Part shown: piece by piece, positions 31,448-42,075 of the stretch
Numbering within the stretch: position 1 is the first letter of the stretch
How the letters are laid out: each line of letters starts with the position of its first letter
Source: VRUE01 sp036266075
GTDB lineage: Bacteria; Actinomycetota; Thermoleophilia; Solirubrobacterales; 70-9
Assembly: GCA_036266075.1 (NCBI GenBank)
Contig: DATANV010000007.1
Location: forward strand, 56,962-120,961
Reading direction: 5' to 3'
Length of the DNA stretch: 64,000 bases
Notes under the pieces: model-generated
The model's input: only the letters and a program-made list of their open reading frames with translations
Database searches by the model: none
Told to the model about the DNA's origin: nothing
Translations under genes and position numbers: made by a program

Positions 31448-32176
31448 CTACTTTGCCTTCTCCAAGACCTCGACCAGGCGCCAGCGCTTGGTCTTGGAAA
31501 GCGGTCGCGTCTCGACGATACGCACCACGTCGCCCTCGCCGGCCTCGTTGCGCTCATCGTGCGCGTGCAGCGTCCGCGAGCGGCGGATCACCTTCTCGTA
31601 GGTCGGGTGCCGCCGCACGATGTCGACCCGCACGGTGATCGATTTCTGCCCCTTGTCGGAAACGACGATCCCCTGGCGGACCTTCGCCGCCACGGCGTCC
31701 TTCTCGGCGGGCGGAGTCCCCGTCCCAGCAGTCTTCTTGCCCTTGGCGGCAGCCCGTTCCTTGCGCCGTTCGGCAGCCCGGCGCTTGCGCTCAGCCAACC
31801 GAGCGGCCTTCCGCTCCTCAGGGCTCTGCTGCGGCTTGGCCTCATGGGGCTGGCGCGACCTCTCGAGCCGCCGCTTCTCCTTCCAAGGAAGCTCATCCTC
31901 CGGGTTCGGCTCAGCCTCAGCAGGAGGCTCCGCAGCTTTCTCCTCAGCGGCCGGGGCTTCAGCCTCCTCGGCCGGAGCCTCTTCAGCTTGCTCCTCCGCT
32001 TGGGGGGTGTCGTCGCTGGACCCGGACGCCTCCTCTGCGGGTGGCGTGGGGGTGGGAGTCTCCTCCGCTGCTTGCGAGGAGGAGGCGTCCTCCCCCGCGA
32101 CAGGACCCGCAGCGTCGGCGCTCTCGTCCTGAGAGGTTTCGTCCTGAGTCTCTTTTTTCTGCTCGTCGTCCGTCAT
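31448..32176 (-). CDS. rpsQ: Ribosomal protein S17 with long N-terminal extension
   Basis: A 242-residue protein in which canonical S17 (OB-fold, about 80 residues) is only the C-terminal third. It starts near RQGIVVSDKGQKSITVRVD, with HDERNEAGEGDVVRIVETRP downstream. Residues 1-95 are Glu/Ala/Pro-rich and acidic, and about 96-150 are Lys/Arg-rich (ERKAARLAERKRRAAERR). Residues 22-47 come from the palindromic element at 32035-32112. ATG 32176 overlaps the rpmC stop as ATGA. A later internal start is possible in principle, but coupling supports the long form. Confidence 0.9.
   Translation of the reverse strand: MTDDEQKKETQDETSQDESADAAGPVAGEDASSSQAAEETPTPTPPAEEASGSSDDTPQAEEQAEEAPAEEAEAPAAEEKAAEPPAEAEPNPEDELPWKEKRRLERSRQPHEAKPQQSPEERKAARLAERKRRAAERRKERAAAKGKKTAGTGTPPAEKDAVAAKVRQGIVVSDKGQKSITVRVDIVRRHPTYEKVIRRSRTLHAHDERNEAGEGDVVRIVETRPLSKTKRWRLVEVLEKAK
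32035..32112 (-). repeat. In-frame palindromic element within rpsQ
   Basis: A 78-bp element (26 codons) with outer arms CTGCGGGT and ACCCGCAG identical to those of the rpsE copy, and a 19-bp imperfect inner stem. It encodes a peptide beginning AAGPVAGED, in the same phase as the other two copies. Confidence 0.7.
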
Positions 32177-32385
32177 CTCTTCAGCTCTCTCTCGACATCG
32201 ATCCCCCGCTCCTTGGCAACGGTCAGCAGCCGCGCGATATCCCGCCGCGACCGGCTCAGCCCCGACGTGTTCTCCAGCTCGCCCGTCGCGTGCCGGAACC
32301 GCAGGTTGAAAGCCTCCTGCTTGGCGTCGATCAGCTTCGCCACCAACTCGTCGTCTTTCAGGTTGTGCGCCTCGGCAGCCTTCAT
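32173..32385 (-). CDS. rpmC: Ribosomal protein L29
   Basis: A 70-residue two-helix protein near the exit tunnel. LKDDELVAKLIDAKQEAFNL and GLSRSRRDIARLLTVAKER are the conserved helices. ATG 32385 overlaps the rplP stop by one base, and its stop overlaps the rpsQ start. Confidence 0.95.
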   Translation of the reverse strand: MKAAEAHNLKDDELVAKLIDAKQEAFNLRFRHATGELENTSGLSRSRRDIARLLTVAKERGIDVERELKR

Positions 32386-32804
32386 CACGCCTCGGCCCCC
32401 TCGCGCATCACGAATTTCGTCTTCACCGGGAGCTTGTGACCGGCCAGGCGCAGTGCCTCGCGGGCGAGGTCCTCGGGGACGCCGGCCAGCTCGAACATCA
32501 CCTTGCCGGGCTTGACCACGGCGACCCAGCCCTCCGGGTTGCCCTTGCCCGAGCCCATCCGCGTCTCGGCGGGCTTTTTCGTGTAGGGCTTGTCGGGGAA
32601 GACGTTGATCCAAACCTTGCCGCCACGTTTGATCTTGCGGGTCATCGCCACGCGGGCGGCCTCGATCTGGCGGTTGGTGATCCAGCCGCGGTCGATGGCC
32701 TTCAGGCCGTACTCGCCGAAGGCGACCGAGCTGCCGCCCTTCGTATAGCCGCGCATCCGGCCGCGCATCTGTTTGCGGTGCTTGACCCGCTTCGGCATCA
32801 GCAT
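32385..32804 (-). CDS. rplP: Ribosomal protein L16
   Basis: A 139-residue protein near the peptidyl-transferase centre. The start region PKRVKHRKQMRGRMRGYTKG and the signature MGSGKGNPEGWVAVVKPGKV near 83-102 are diagnostic. ATG 32804 has GGAGGT eight bases upstream; ATG 32798 is an alternative. It overlaps the rpsC stop by one base. Confidence 0.97.
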   Translation of the reverse strand: MLMPKRVKHRKQMRGRMRGYTKGGSSVAFGEYGLKAIDRGWITNRQIEAARVAMTRKIKRGGKVWINVFPDKPYTKKPAETRMGSGKGNPEGWVAVVKPGKVMFELAGVPEDLAREALRLAGHKLPVKTKFVMREGAEA

Positions 32805-33556
32805 CAGCGACCACCTCCCCCACGGCCACGGCCGCCGCGATCTCCCGGTCGCCCGCCGCGGTCGCCTGGACGGCCGCCGCGCTGGCCGCCCTGCTGCTCG
32901 CCGTCAGCCGGGATCTGGTCGGAGCGGAAGCCCTCGGGCATCACCTCGCCCTTGTTGATCCAGCATTTGACGCCGATCCGCCCGGCGGTGGTGCGCGCCT
33001 CGTAGAAGCCGTAATCGATGTTGGCGCGCAGCGTATGCAGCGGCACGCGGCCGTCGGAGTAGCTTTCGGTGCGCGCCATCTCGGCACCGCCGAGGCGGCC
33101 GGAGACCTGCAGCTTCACGCCTTTAGCGCCCGAGCGCATCGCCGAGGTCAGGGCGCGTTTCATCGCCCGCCGGAAGGCAACCCGGTTCTGCAGCTGCTCG
33201 GCGATTGACTGAGCCACCAGGCTGGCGTCGAGCTCTGGCCGTTTGACCTCGCGGATGTTCACTTTCACCGGCTTGCCGGTCAGCTTGTGCAGCTCCTTGC
33301 GCAGGGCGTCGACTTCGCTGCCCGATTTGCCGATCACGATGCCCGGGCGAGCAGTGTGGATGTCGACCGAGACCTCGCCGCGCCGCTCGATCGTGATGTC
33401 GGAGAGTCCGGCGTGGGCCAGTTTCCCCTCGATGTGCTCGCGGATCCGCAAGTCCTCCTCGAGGACGTCGGCAAAGCCCTTCTCGTCGAACCAGTTCGAT
33501 TTCCAGTCCTGGATGTAGCCGACGCGGAAGCCGCCGGGGTGGATCTTCTGTCCCAT
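32804..33556 (-). CDS. rpsC: Ribosomal protein S3 with RGG-rich tail
   Basis: A 250-residue S3. The KH domain contains PGIVIGKSGSEVDALRKEL near 70-88, and the C-terminal S3 domain carries RVPLHTLRANIDYGFYEA near 172. After residue 215 a Gly/Arg tail appears, with the tandem unit GGRPGDR repeated and ending GGRGRGGGGR. Such tails probably bind RNA. S3 also acts in mRNA entry and helicase activity. Confidence 0.96.
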   Translation of the reverse strand: MGQKIHPGGFRVGYIQDWKSNWFDEKGFADVLEEDLRIREHIEGKLAHAGLSDITIERRGEVSVDIHTARPGIVIGKSGSEVDALRKELHKLTGKPVKVNIREVKRPELDASLVAQSIAEQLQNRVAFRRAMKRALTSAMRSGAKGVKLQVSGRLGGAEMARTESYSDGRVPLHTLRANIDYGFYEARTTAGRIGVKCWINKGEVMPEGFRSDQIPADGEQQGGQRGGRPGDRGGRPGDRGGRGRGGGGR

Positions 33557-33560
33557 TCCC

Positions 33561-34112
33561 TCAGGCCTCCTCTTCCGGACTGAGCGCCACGGCGATGTGG
33601 CTGGTCCGCTTATTGATCGGGGTGGCCCGCCCCAGGGCGCGCGGCCGGAAGCGGCGCAGGGTGGGGCCTTCGTCGACGGTGATCTCGGCGACCCGCATCT
33701 CGTCGGCGACGAGATCGTGGTTGTTTTCGGCGTTCGAAGCAGCCGACTCGATCAGCTTGCCGATGTCGCGCGCGGCGCCGCGGGGCGAGAACTGCAGCAG
33801 CGCCCGTGCACGATCGATCTGCAGACCGCGCACCTGGTCGGCGACGAGCCGCGCCTTGCGTGGCGCGACGCGCACGTAGCGCGAACTGGCGCGGACGACG
33901 ATCGGAGCGGGCTTGGCTTTCGGAGCGGCTTTTTTGGCCGGCTCTTTTTTCGGCGTTGCTTTTTTGCCTGAGTCTTTTTTCGGTGCGGCTTTTCCCGCGT
34001 CTTTTTTCGACTCGACTTTGTCGGCTTTCGCTTTTTTCGCAGCCGGTTTCGAGGCTGCTTTTTTCAAAGCTGCTTTTTTAGCTTTTTTGGTGCTGGTCTT
34101 CTCGTCGGCCAT
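33561..34112 (-). CDS. rplV: Ribosomal protein L22 with Lys/Ala-rich N-terminal extension
   Basis: A 183-residue L22. The canonical domain (about 112 residues) starts near VVRASSRYVRVAPRKARLVA at residue 72 and includes the tunnel loop region RRFRPRALGRATPINKRTSH. Residues 1-70 are a histone-H1-like, Lys/Ala/Pro-rich extension (KKAAPKAKPAP and similar). ATG 34112 is the only good start, and there is no in-frame start close to the conserved domain. It lies two bases after rpsS. Confidence 0.95.
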   Translation of the reverse strand: MADEKTSTKKAKKAALKKAASKPAAKKAKADKVESKKDAGKAAPKKDSGKKATPKKEPAKKAAPKAKPAPIVVRASSRYVRVAPRKARLVADQVRGLQIDRARALLQFSPRGAARDIGKLIESAASNAENNHDLVADEMRVAEITVDEGPTLRRFRPRALGRATPINKRTSHIAVALSPEEEA

Positions 34113-34114
34113 CG

Positions 34115-34387
34115 CTACTCGCCCTTGCCGGTGCCGGAGTGGGAGCGGAAGGTCCTGGTCGGCGCGAACTCGCCGAGCTTGTGGCCGACCATCGACTCGG
34201 AGATGAAGACCGGGACGTGCTTGCGGCCGTCGTGGACGGCGATCGTGTGGCCGACCATGTCGGGGAAGATCGTCGAGGTCCGCGACCAGGTTTTGACCAT
34301 CTGTTTCTGGCCGGAGTCGTTCATCGCCGAGATCCGCTTCATCAGCGCCGCTTCCACCCACGGCCCCTTTTTGGTCGAGCGACCCAT
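34115..34387 (-). CDS. rpsS: Ribosomal protein S19
   Basis: A 90-residue head protein. MGRSTKKGPWVEAALMKRI and the C-terminal HKLGEFAPTRTFRSHSG match the family. It overlaps rplB by one base and is of normal length. Confidence 0.97.
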   Translation of the reverse strand: MGRSTKKGPWVEAALMKRISAMNDSGQKQMVKTWSRTSTIFPDMVGHTIAVHDGRKHVPVFISESMVGHKLGEFAPTRTFRSHSGTGKGE

Positions 34388-35229
34388 CAGCGCTTCTTCT
34401 TCCCACGGCGACGGCCGCGAACGATGTAGCGGTCGGACTGCTTGCCCTTCTTGCGGGTGCGGTAGCCGAGGGTCGGCTTGCCCCACGGGGTGACCGGGTG
34501 GCCGCCGGGCGTGTGGTGCGCCTCGCCGCCGCCGTGCGGGTGGTCGACCGGGTTCATCGCCACGCCGCGCGTCTGCGGGCGCTTGCCCTTGTGGCGGCTG
34601 CGGCCGGCCTTGCCGACCTTGATGTTCTGGTGCTCGGCGTTGGAGAGCGGACCAACGGTCGCGCGGCACTCGGCGCGGACCATCCGCATCTCCGTGGAGG
34701 GCAGCCGCAGCGTCACCATCTCGCCCTCCTTCGCGACCAGCTGGATCGCGGTACCGGCGGCGCGGCCCATCTTGCCGCCCTGGCCCGCGGTCAGCTCGAC
34801 GTTGTGGACGATCGTGCCCGTCGGCATGTCCTTCAGCTCGAGCGCGTTGCCGGGTTTGATGTCGGCGCCGGGACCGGACTGGACGCGGTCGTCGACCGAG
34901 AGCCCGGCCGGGGCGAGGATGTAGCTCTTCTCACCATCGGCGTAGTTGAGCAGGGCGATGTAGCAGCTGCGGTTGGGGTCGTACTCGATCGAGGCGACGC
35001 GGGCCGGCACCCCGTCCTTGCGGCGCTTGAAGTCGATCTTGCGGTAGCGACGCTTGGCGCCGCCGCCCCGGTGGCGGGCGGTAACCCGGCCGTTGGCGTT
35101 GCGACCACCGGACTTGCGCAGCCCCTCGGTCAGCTTGCGCTCGGGCTCCGAGGCGGTCAGCTGCTCGCGCAGCGGGTAGGTCGCGAAGCGGCGCCCGGGG
35201 CTGGTCGGTTTGGTTTTGCGGTTCGGCAT
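34387..35229 (-). CDS. rplB: Ribosomal protein L2
   Basis: A 280-residue core protein essential for subunit joining. RRYRKIDFKRRKDGVPARV near 65-83 and the signature MNPVDHPHGGGEAHHTPGG near 225-243, with the catalytic-centre histidine, are conserved. ATG 35229 starts MPNRKTKPTSPGRRF. It lies between rplW and rpsS. Confidence 0.97.
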   Translation of the reverse strand: MPNRKTKPTSPGRRFATYPLREQLTASEPERKLTEGLRKSGGRNANGRVTARHRGGGAKRRYRKIDFKRRKDGVPARVASIEYDPNRSCYIALLNYADGEKSYILAPAGLSVDDRVQSGPGADIKPGNALELKDMPTGTIVHNVELTAGQGGKMGRAAGTAIQLVAKEGEMVTLRLPSTEMRMVRAECRATVGPLSNAEHQNIKVGKAGRSRHKGKRPQTRGVAMNPVDHPHGGGEAHHTPGGHPVTPWGKPTLGYRTRKKGKQSDRYIVRGRRRGKKKR

Positions 35230-35239
35230 CTCTGTCTCC

Positions 35240-35533
35240 CTAGGCCGTCTCGGCACCCTCGAACAGCTCGATGCGCTCGCCGGGGGCGAGCTGGACGATC
35301 GCCTTCTTCCAGCCCCGCGTGCGACCCACGCTGAGGCCGCGACGCTTCGGCTTGGGGCGCACCTTGGCGGTCCGCACGCCGGCCACGGCGACATCGAAGA
35401 TCTCTTCAACGGCGGCGGCGATCTGCGTCTTGTGGGCGCGATCGTCGACCCGGAAGGTGTACTTGCCCTCGGCGATCAGCGCGTAGCTCTTCTCCGAGAC
35501 GACCGGGCGGACGATGATGTTGCGGGCGTCCAT
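35240..35533 (-). CDS. rplW: Ribosomal protein L23
   Basis: A 97-residue protein at the tunnel exit, the docking site for trigger factor and SRP. IIVRPVVSEKSYALIAEGKY near 6-25 and KKAIVQLAPGERIELFEG near the C-terminus fit the family. It overlaps the rplD stop by one base. Confidence 0.96.
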   Translation of the reverse strand: MDARNIIVRPVVSEKSYALIAEGKYTFRVDDRAHKTQIAAAVEEIFDVAVAGVRTAKVRPKPKRRGLSVGRTRGWKKAIVQLAPGERIELFEGAETA

Positions 35534-36144
35534 CAGCCGAGCCTCTCCTTCAGCTTGGCGAGGGCAGCTTCGGAAACGACCAGCGAGGCGGCACCGATCA
35601 CGTCGGCGACGCCGATCGCCCCGACCTCGGCGACGGTCACCCGCTGGAGGTTGCGGAAGCTCTTCACGGCGCCGGTCTCCTCGGCCTCGAGCACGACCAG
35701 GGTCGGCTGCCGGGCGCCCCATTTGCGCAATGCCTCGGCCGCGGCTTTGGTCGAAGGCGCGTCGAAGGGGCCGGTGTCGAGCACAGCGACGCTGCCCCGC
35801 TCGGCGTGGACCGAGAGGGCCGCCCGCATCGCCTTGCGGCGGGCCTTGCGGTTCACCTTGACGGTGTAGGTGCGCGGCTTGGGGCCGAAGGCGACGCCAC
35901 CGCCGAAGCGGTTCGGCACGCCGAGCGTGCCGGCACGGGCGCGGCCGGTGCCCTTCTGCCGCCAGGCCTTTGCGGTGGTGAACGAGACCTCGCCGCGGGT
36001 CAGGGTCGAGGCGGTGCCGCGGCGGCGGGCGGCCAGATCGGCGCGCGCCGTCTCGTGAACCAGCGACTGGTGGAAGGGCTCGGCGAAGAGCTCCTTCGGC
36101 AGGTCGGCTTTGGTCGTCTTGCCGAGCACGGCCGCTTTAGCCAT
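35533..36144 (-). CDS. rplD: Ribosomal protein L4
   Basis: A 203-residue protein whose loop lines the exit tunnel. AKAWRQKGTGRARAGTLGVP near 58-77 is the tunnel loop, and VNRKARRKAMRAALS follows near 97. In E. coli L4 autoregulates the S10 operon; no evidence for this is seen here. It overlaps rplC by eight bases. Confidence 0.96.
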   Translation of the reverse strand: MAKAAVLGKTTKADLPKELFAEPFHQSLVHETARADLAARRRGTASTLTRGEVSFTTAKAWRQKGTGRARAGTLGVPNRFGGGVAFGPKPRTYTVKVNRKARRKAMRAALSVHAERGSVAVLDTGPFDAPSTKAAAEALRKWGARQPTLVVLEAEETGAVKSFRNLQRVTVAEVGAIGVADVIGAASLVVSEAALAKLKERLG

Positions 36145-36766
36145 CGGTCCTCACCTCGACCAGGGCGTTGCGCGAGCCGGGCACCGAGCCCTTGACCAGC
36201 AGCAGGTTGCGCTCGGCGTCGACGTCGGCGACTTCGAGGCCGCGCTGGGTGGTGCGCTTGTTGCCCATCTGACCCGGCATCCGCATCCCTTTGAAGACGC
36301 GGCCGGGGAAGGCGCTGGCGCCGATCGAGCCCGGCGCCCGCACGTTGTGCGAGCCGTGGGTGACCGGACCGCGGCTGAAGTTGTGGCGCTTGATCCCGCC
36401 CTGGAAACCCTTGCCGATCGACACGCCCGAGACTTTCACCTTCTGGCCCGCCTCGAAGGACTCGACGGTGACGTCGTCACCGACCTTGGGGCCCTCCTCG
36501 GCGCCGAGGTCCTCGTCGCGGAACTCGACCAGGTGGCGCATCGGCGGCGCGCCGGCCTTATTCAGGTGGCCCTGCTCGCCCTTGCTGAGCTTTCCCTCCT
36601 TGACCTCGCCGAAGGCGAGCTGCACGGCGGCATAGCCGTCGCGCTCGGCATCGCGGACGGCGGTCACCTTGCAGGGACCAGCCTCGATCACCGTGACCGG
36701 GACGACCGTGCCGTCCTCGCGGAAGACCTGCGTCATGCCGAGCTTCTTGCCGAGGATCGCCGCCAT
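36137..36766 (-). CDS. rplC: Ribosomal protein L3
   Basis: A 209-residue assembly-initiating protein. ILGKKLGMTQVFREDGTVV at the N-terminus and GFQGGIKRHNFSRGPVTHGS near 122-141 are diagnostic; the latter loop reaches toward the peptidyl-transferase centre. It lies three bases after rpsJ. Confidence 0.97.
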   Translation of the reverse strand: MAAILGKKLGMTQVFREDGTVVPVTVIEAGPCKVTAVRDAERDGYAAVQLAFGEVKEGKLSKGEQGHLNKAGAPPMRHLVEFRDEDLGAEEGPKVGDDVTVESFEAGQKVKVSGVSIGKGFQGGIKRHNFSRGPVTHGSHNVRAPGSIGASAFPGRVFKGMRMPGQMGNKRTTQRGLEVADVDAERNLLLVKGSVPGSRNALVEVRTDG

Positions 36767-36769
36767 GAT

Positions 36770-37090
36770 CTACAGACGAATCTCGATGTCGACGCCGGCC
36801 GGCAGCGAGTCGAGGCGCTGCAGCGAGTCGACGGTTTTCGGCGACGGCTGGAGGATGTCGATCAACCGCTTGTGGGTGCGGATCTCGAAGTGCTCGCGCG
36901 AGTCCTTGTCCTTGAACGGCGAGCGGATCACGCAGTAGACGTTTTTCTCGGTCGGCAGCGGCACCGGGCCGGAGACGGTGGCGCCGGTGCGCTCCGCGGT
37001 CTCGACGATCTCGCGGGCAGCCCGATCTATGGCGTCGTGGTCGTACGCCTTCAGTCGGATCCGGATTTTCTGTGCCGCGATCGTCGCCAC
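36770..37090 (-). CDS. rpsJ: Ribosomal protein S10 (NusE)
   Basis: A 106-residue head protein that also pairs with NusB in antitermination. KIRIRLKAYDHDAIDRAARE near 9-28 and the C-terminal SLQRLDSLPAGVDIEIRL are conserved. The GTG start at 37090 lacks a strong ribosome binding site; a purine-rich AAAGAAAA precedes it. It opens the S10 operon after a repeat-rich leader following tuf. Confidence 0.96.
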   Translation of the reverse strand: MATIAAQKIRIRLKAYDHDAIDRAAREIVETAERTGATVSGPVPLPTEKNVYCVIRSPFKDKDSREHFEIRTHKRLIDILQPSPKTVDSLQRLDSLPAGVDIEIRL

Positions 37091-37135
37091 GGTGTTTTCT
37101 TTCTTTGTTCTTTCTGCGCCTCTAGCGCGCCGAAA

Positions 37136-37173
37136 GGGCGCCGCCCCCTGGTGGTGGGGCGCCGCCCCCTGGT
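37136..37173. repeat. Two 17-bp direct repeats in the tuf-rpsJ gap
   Basis: GGGCGCCGCCCCCTGGT occurs at 37136-37152 and 37157-37173, a 21-bp period. Each unit is itself partly self-complementary. Confidence 0.8.
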
Positions 37174-37192
37174 CGTATGTCCTTTTAGTTTT

Positions 37193-37231
37193 CTCGCCGC
37201 GCGAGCGGCGAGGGCGGGCGAATGCCCGCCC
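37193..37231 (-). terminator. Tandem hairpins after tuf
   Basis: GGGCGGGC/GCCCGCCC with a 4-nt loop (37212-37231) and CTCGCCG/CGGCGAG with a 6-nt loop (37193-37212) share one base. On the minus strand, the order after the tuf stop is hairpin, hairpin, then GAAAACTAAAAG. They may reduce read-through into the S10 operon. Confidence 0.5.
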
Positions 37232-37241
37232 TGATGCTGGG

Positions 37242-38426
<1,185 letters not shown>

Positions 38427-38547
38427 CTCTCTCCGTTCTACCTTTCGAAGTCGTGGTTCTGTCTGGCTTGGTGTCTAAGTTCGTGTGGAATTTCCGGACA
38501 GCCGGTCGCGCTGCTGTCTGCGGGCAACCGGGGAAATATAGCCAGAT

Positions 38548-40659
<2,112 letters not shown>

Positions 40660-40794
40660 GGCCTTAAGGTTGTCGTGTTGAGAAGGGGACGAGGGAAACG
40701 GGAGCCTTCGGGCGCGGACCGCCGTCGGGGCACGAAAAAGGCCCTTGCGGGCCCGGCGAAACGTACTGCCAAAAAGAAGCCTGAGCGACGCGCG

Positions 40795-41808
40795 ATGATA
40801 GCAGCGACGCGGCGCCGCATCGCCCGCGTCCGCAGCCTCGCAGCGAAGCGTGCCGGCCCCGCGCTGCGGCGGCGCCGGCTGGTCGCCCGGGTGCGACTGG
40901 AAGCACTCACCCGGCGGATCGACCGCGCGGTCGATCGGCAGCTGGTCCGCGCCTGGCCGGCGCTGGCGCGCCTTGGCCGCCGCTTTCGGGGGCGAGCGCT
41001 GCGCTGGCGGCGGTGGGCCGGGCGCCGGGCGCGGCCCCCTGCGCGGCTGGTATTCCGCGCCCTTGCGCGGCTCGAAAGGGCGCTGCTGCGCGGACGCACG
41101 GCAGCGGTCCGGGCGGCGACGAGCGCCAGCGGGGTGCTGACGCCCGAGCGGGGTATCTGCCTGGCGATCCTCGGCGCTGCCGCCTGCCTGGCGGTGGCGC
41201 AGTTCGTCGACTACCGCACGGTGGAGATCGGGCGGGCGGGCTACGCCAGCCTGCCGGGGGCCAACGCTCCCACCACCGGCACCGAGGTCGCCGGCCAAGC
41301 GCACGCCTACCTGTTGGTGGTGGTGGCGCTGCTCGCCGCCGCCCTGGCGGTAGCGGCCCTCCCCACCGCCGAGTTGCCGGTTTCTCCGGATAACCGCGAG
41401 AAACCGGCAACTCGGCGGTGGCGGCGTCGGAGACTGGGGTGGCTTGTCTTTGCGCTCGGGGGAGTGAGCCTGACGGTCGTGCTGCTGGTCGACCTGCCGG
41501 CGGGCCAGGACGCCGGCGCTTTCAGCTCGCGCTTCTCCGGGGCGACGGCGGTGCTGCTCGACGGCTTCTACACCCAGGTCGCCGCGGCTGCCGGGCTGAT
41601 GCTGGGCGGGATGCTGCTCGTCCTCGCCCCCAAAGCGGCGGCCCGCTACCATGCGCGGCCGTGCCGAACACGAACCAACTTATTCGCAAGGGTCGCAAGC
41701 GCCCTAAGAAGAAGACGACGACGCCGGGCCTCAAGTCGGGGCAGGGCAACAAGAAGAGGGTCGCGGCGCCGCAGCGGCGCGGCGTCTGCACCCGCGTCGC
41801 CACCGTAA
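40795..41808 (+). CDS. Arg-rich membrane protein of unknown function overlapping rpsL
   Basis: A frame of 337 residues from ATG 40795 (TTG 40675 is possible). The first 110 residues are strongly Arg/Ala-rich, then come about four hydrophobic segments (ICLAILGAAACLAVAQF, AYLLVVVALLAAALAVAAL, LGWLVFALGGVSLTVVLLV, QVAAAAGLMLGGMLLVLAP). The stop comes only at 41808, 148 bp inside rpsL, so the last 50 residues are an rpsL shadow. A perfect 24-bp inverted repeat interrupts the loop between the second and third segments. Real up to the last membrane helix, in my judgement; no family is recognised. Confidence 0.5.
   Translation: MIAATRRRIARVRSLAAKRAGPALRRRRLVARVRLEALTRRIDRAVDRQLVRAWPALARLGRRFRGRALRWRRWAGRRARPPARLVFRALARLERALLRGRTAAVRAATSASGVLTPERGICLAILGAAACLAVAQFVDYRTVEIGRAGYASLPGANAPTTGTEVAGQAHAYLLVVVALLAAALAVAALPTAELPVSPDNREKPATRRWRRRRLGWLVFALGGVSLTVVLLVDLPAGQDAGAFSSRFSGATAVLLDGFYTQVAAAAGLMLGGMLLVLAPKAAARYHARPCRTRTNLFARVASALRRRRRRRASSRGRATRRGSRRRSGAASAPASPP
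41363..41421. repeat. Perfect 24-bp inverted repeat inside the membrane-protein frame
   Basis: Arms 41363-41386 and 41398-41421 are exact complements around an 11-nt spacer. The arm contains GAGTTGCCGG, resembling the outer arms of the 12099 and 15545 hairpins. Confidence 0.85.
41647..41652 (+). promoter_or_regulatory. -10-like TACCAT before rpsL
   Basis: TACCAT ends eight bases before GTG 41661, and no ribosome binding site is present. It suggests a leaderless rpsL transcript starting inside the upstream membrane-protein frame. Confidence 0.4.
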
Positions 41809-42056
41809 CGCCGAAGAAGCCGAACTCGGCACTGCGCAAGATCGCCCGTGTGCGCCTCACCAACGGCATGGAGGTCACGACCTACATCCCGGGCGAGGGG
41901 CACAACCTGCAGGAGCACTCGGTCGTCCTCGTCAGGGGTGGTCGTGTGAAGGATCTGCCGGGCGTCCGTTACAAGGTCGTGCGCGGCACTCTGGATGCGG
42001 CCGGCGTCGCCGATCGCAAGCAGGCGCGCTCCCTCTACGGCGTCAAGGCTTCCTAA
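41661..42056 (+). CDS. rpsL: Ribosomal protein S12
   Basis: A 131-residue decoding-centre protein. The start is PNTNQLIRKGRKRPKKK, then TPKKPNSALRKIARVRLTNG (streptomycin-determining Lys in TPKKPNSAL) and HNLQEHSVVLVRGGRVKDLP. The wild-type lysines are present, so no streptomycin-resistance substitution is evident. GTG start. It lies on the plus strand, divergent from fusA, with rpsG following across an 18-bp palindrome. Confidence 0.98.
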   Translation: MPNTNQLIRKGRKRPKKKTTTPGLKSGQGNKKRVAAPQRRGVCTRVATVTPKKPNSALRKIARVRLTNGMEVTTYIPGEGHNLQEHSVVLVRGGRVKDLPGVRYKVVRGTLDAAGVADRKQARSLYGVKAS

Positions 42057-42074
42057 AGATGTTCCGGAACATCT
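42057..42074. repeat. Perfect 18-bp palindrome filling the rpsL-rpsG gap
   Basis: AGATGTTCCGGAACATCT begins at the rpsL stop and ends one base before the rpsG ATG. It could be a protein-binding site, or a short RNA hairpin controlling rpsG. Confidence 0.7.
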
Positions 42075-42075
42075 G

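Noticed and set aside
40675..40794. Use of TTG 40675 as the start of the membrane protein
   Set aside because: The extra 40 codons are Arg/Lys-rich without a domain and lie only 16 bp from the fusA start; ATG 40795 is simpler, though not proven.
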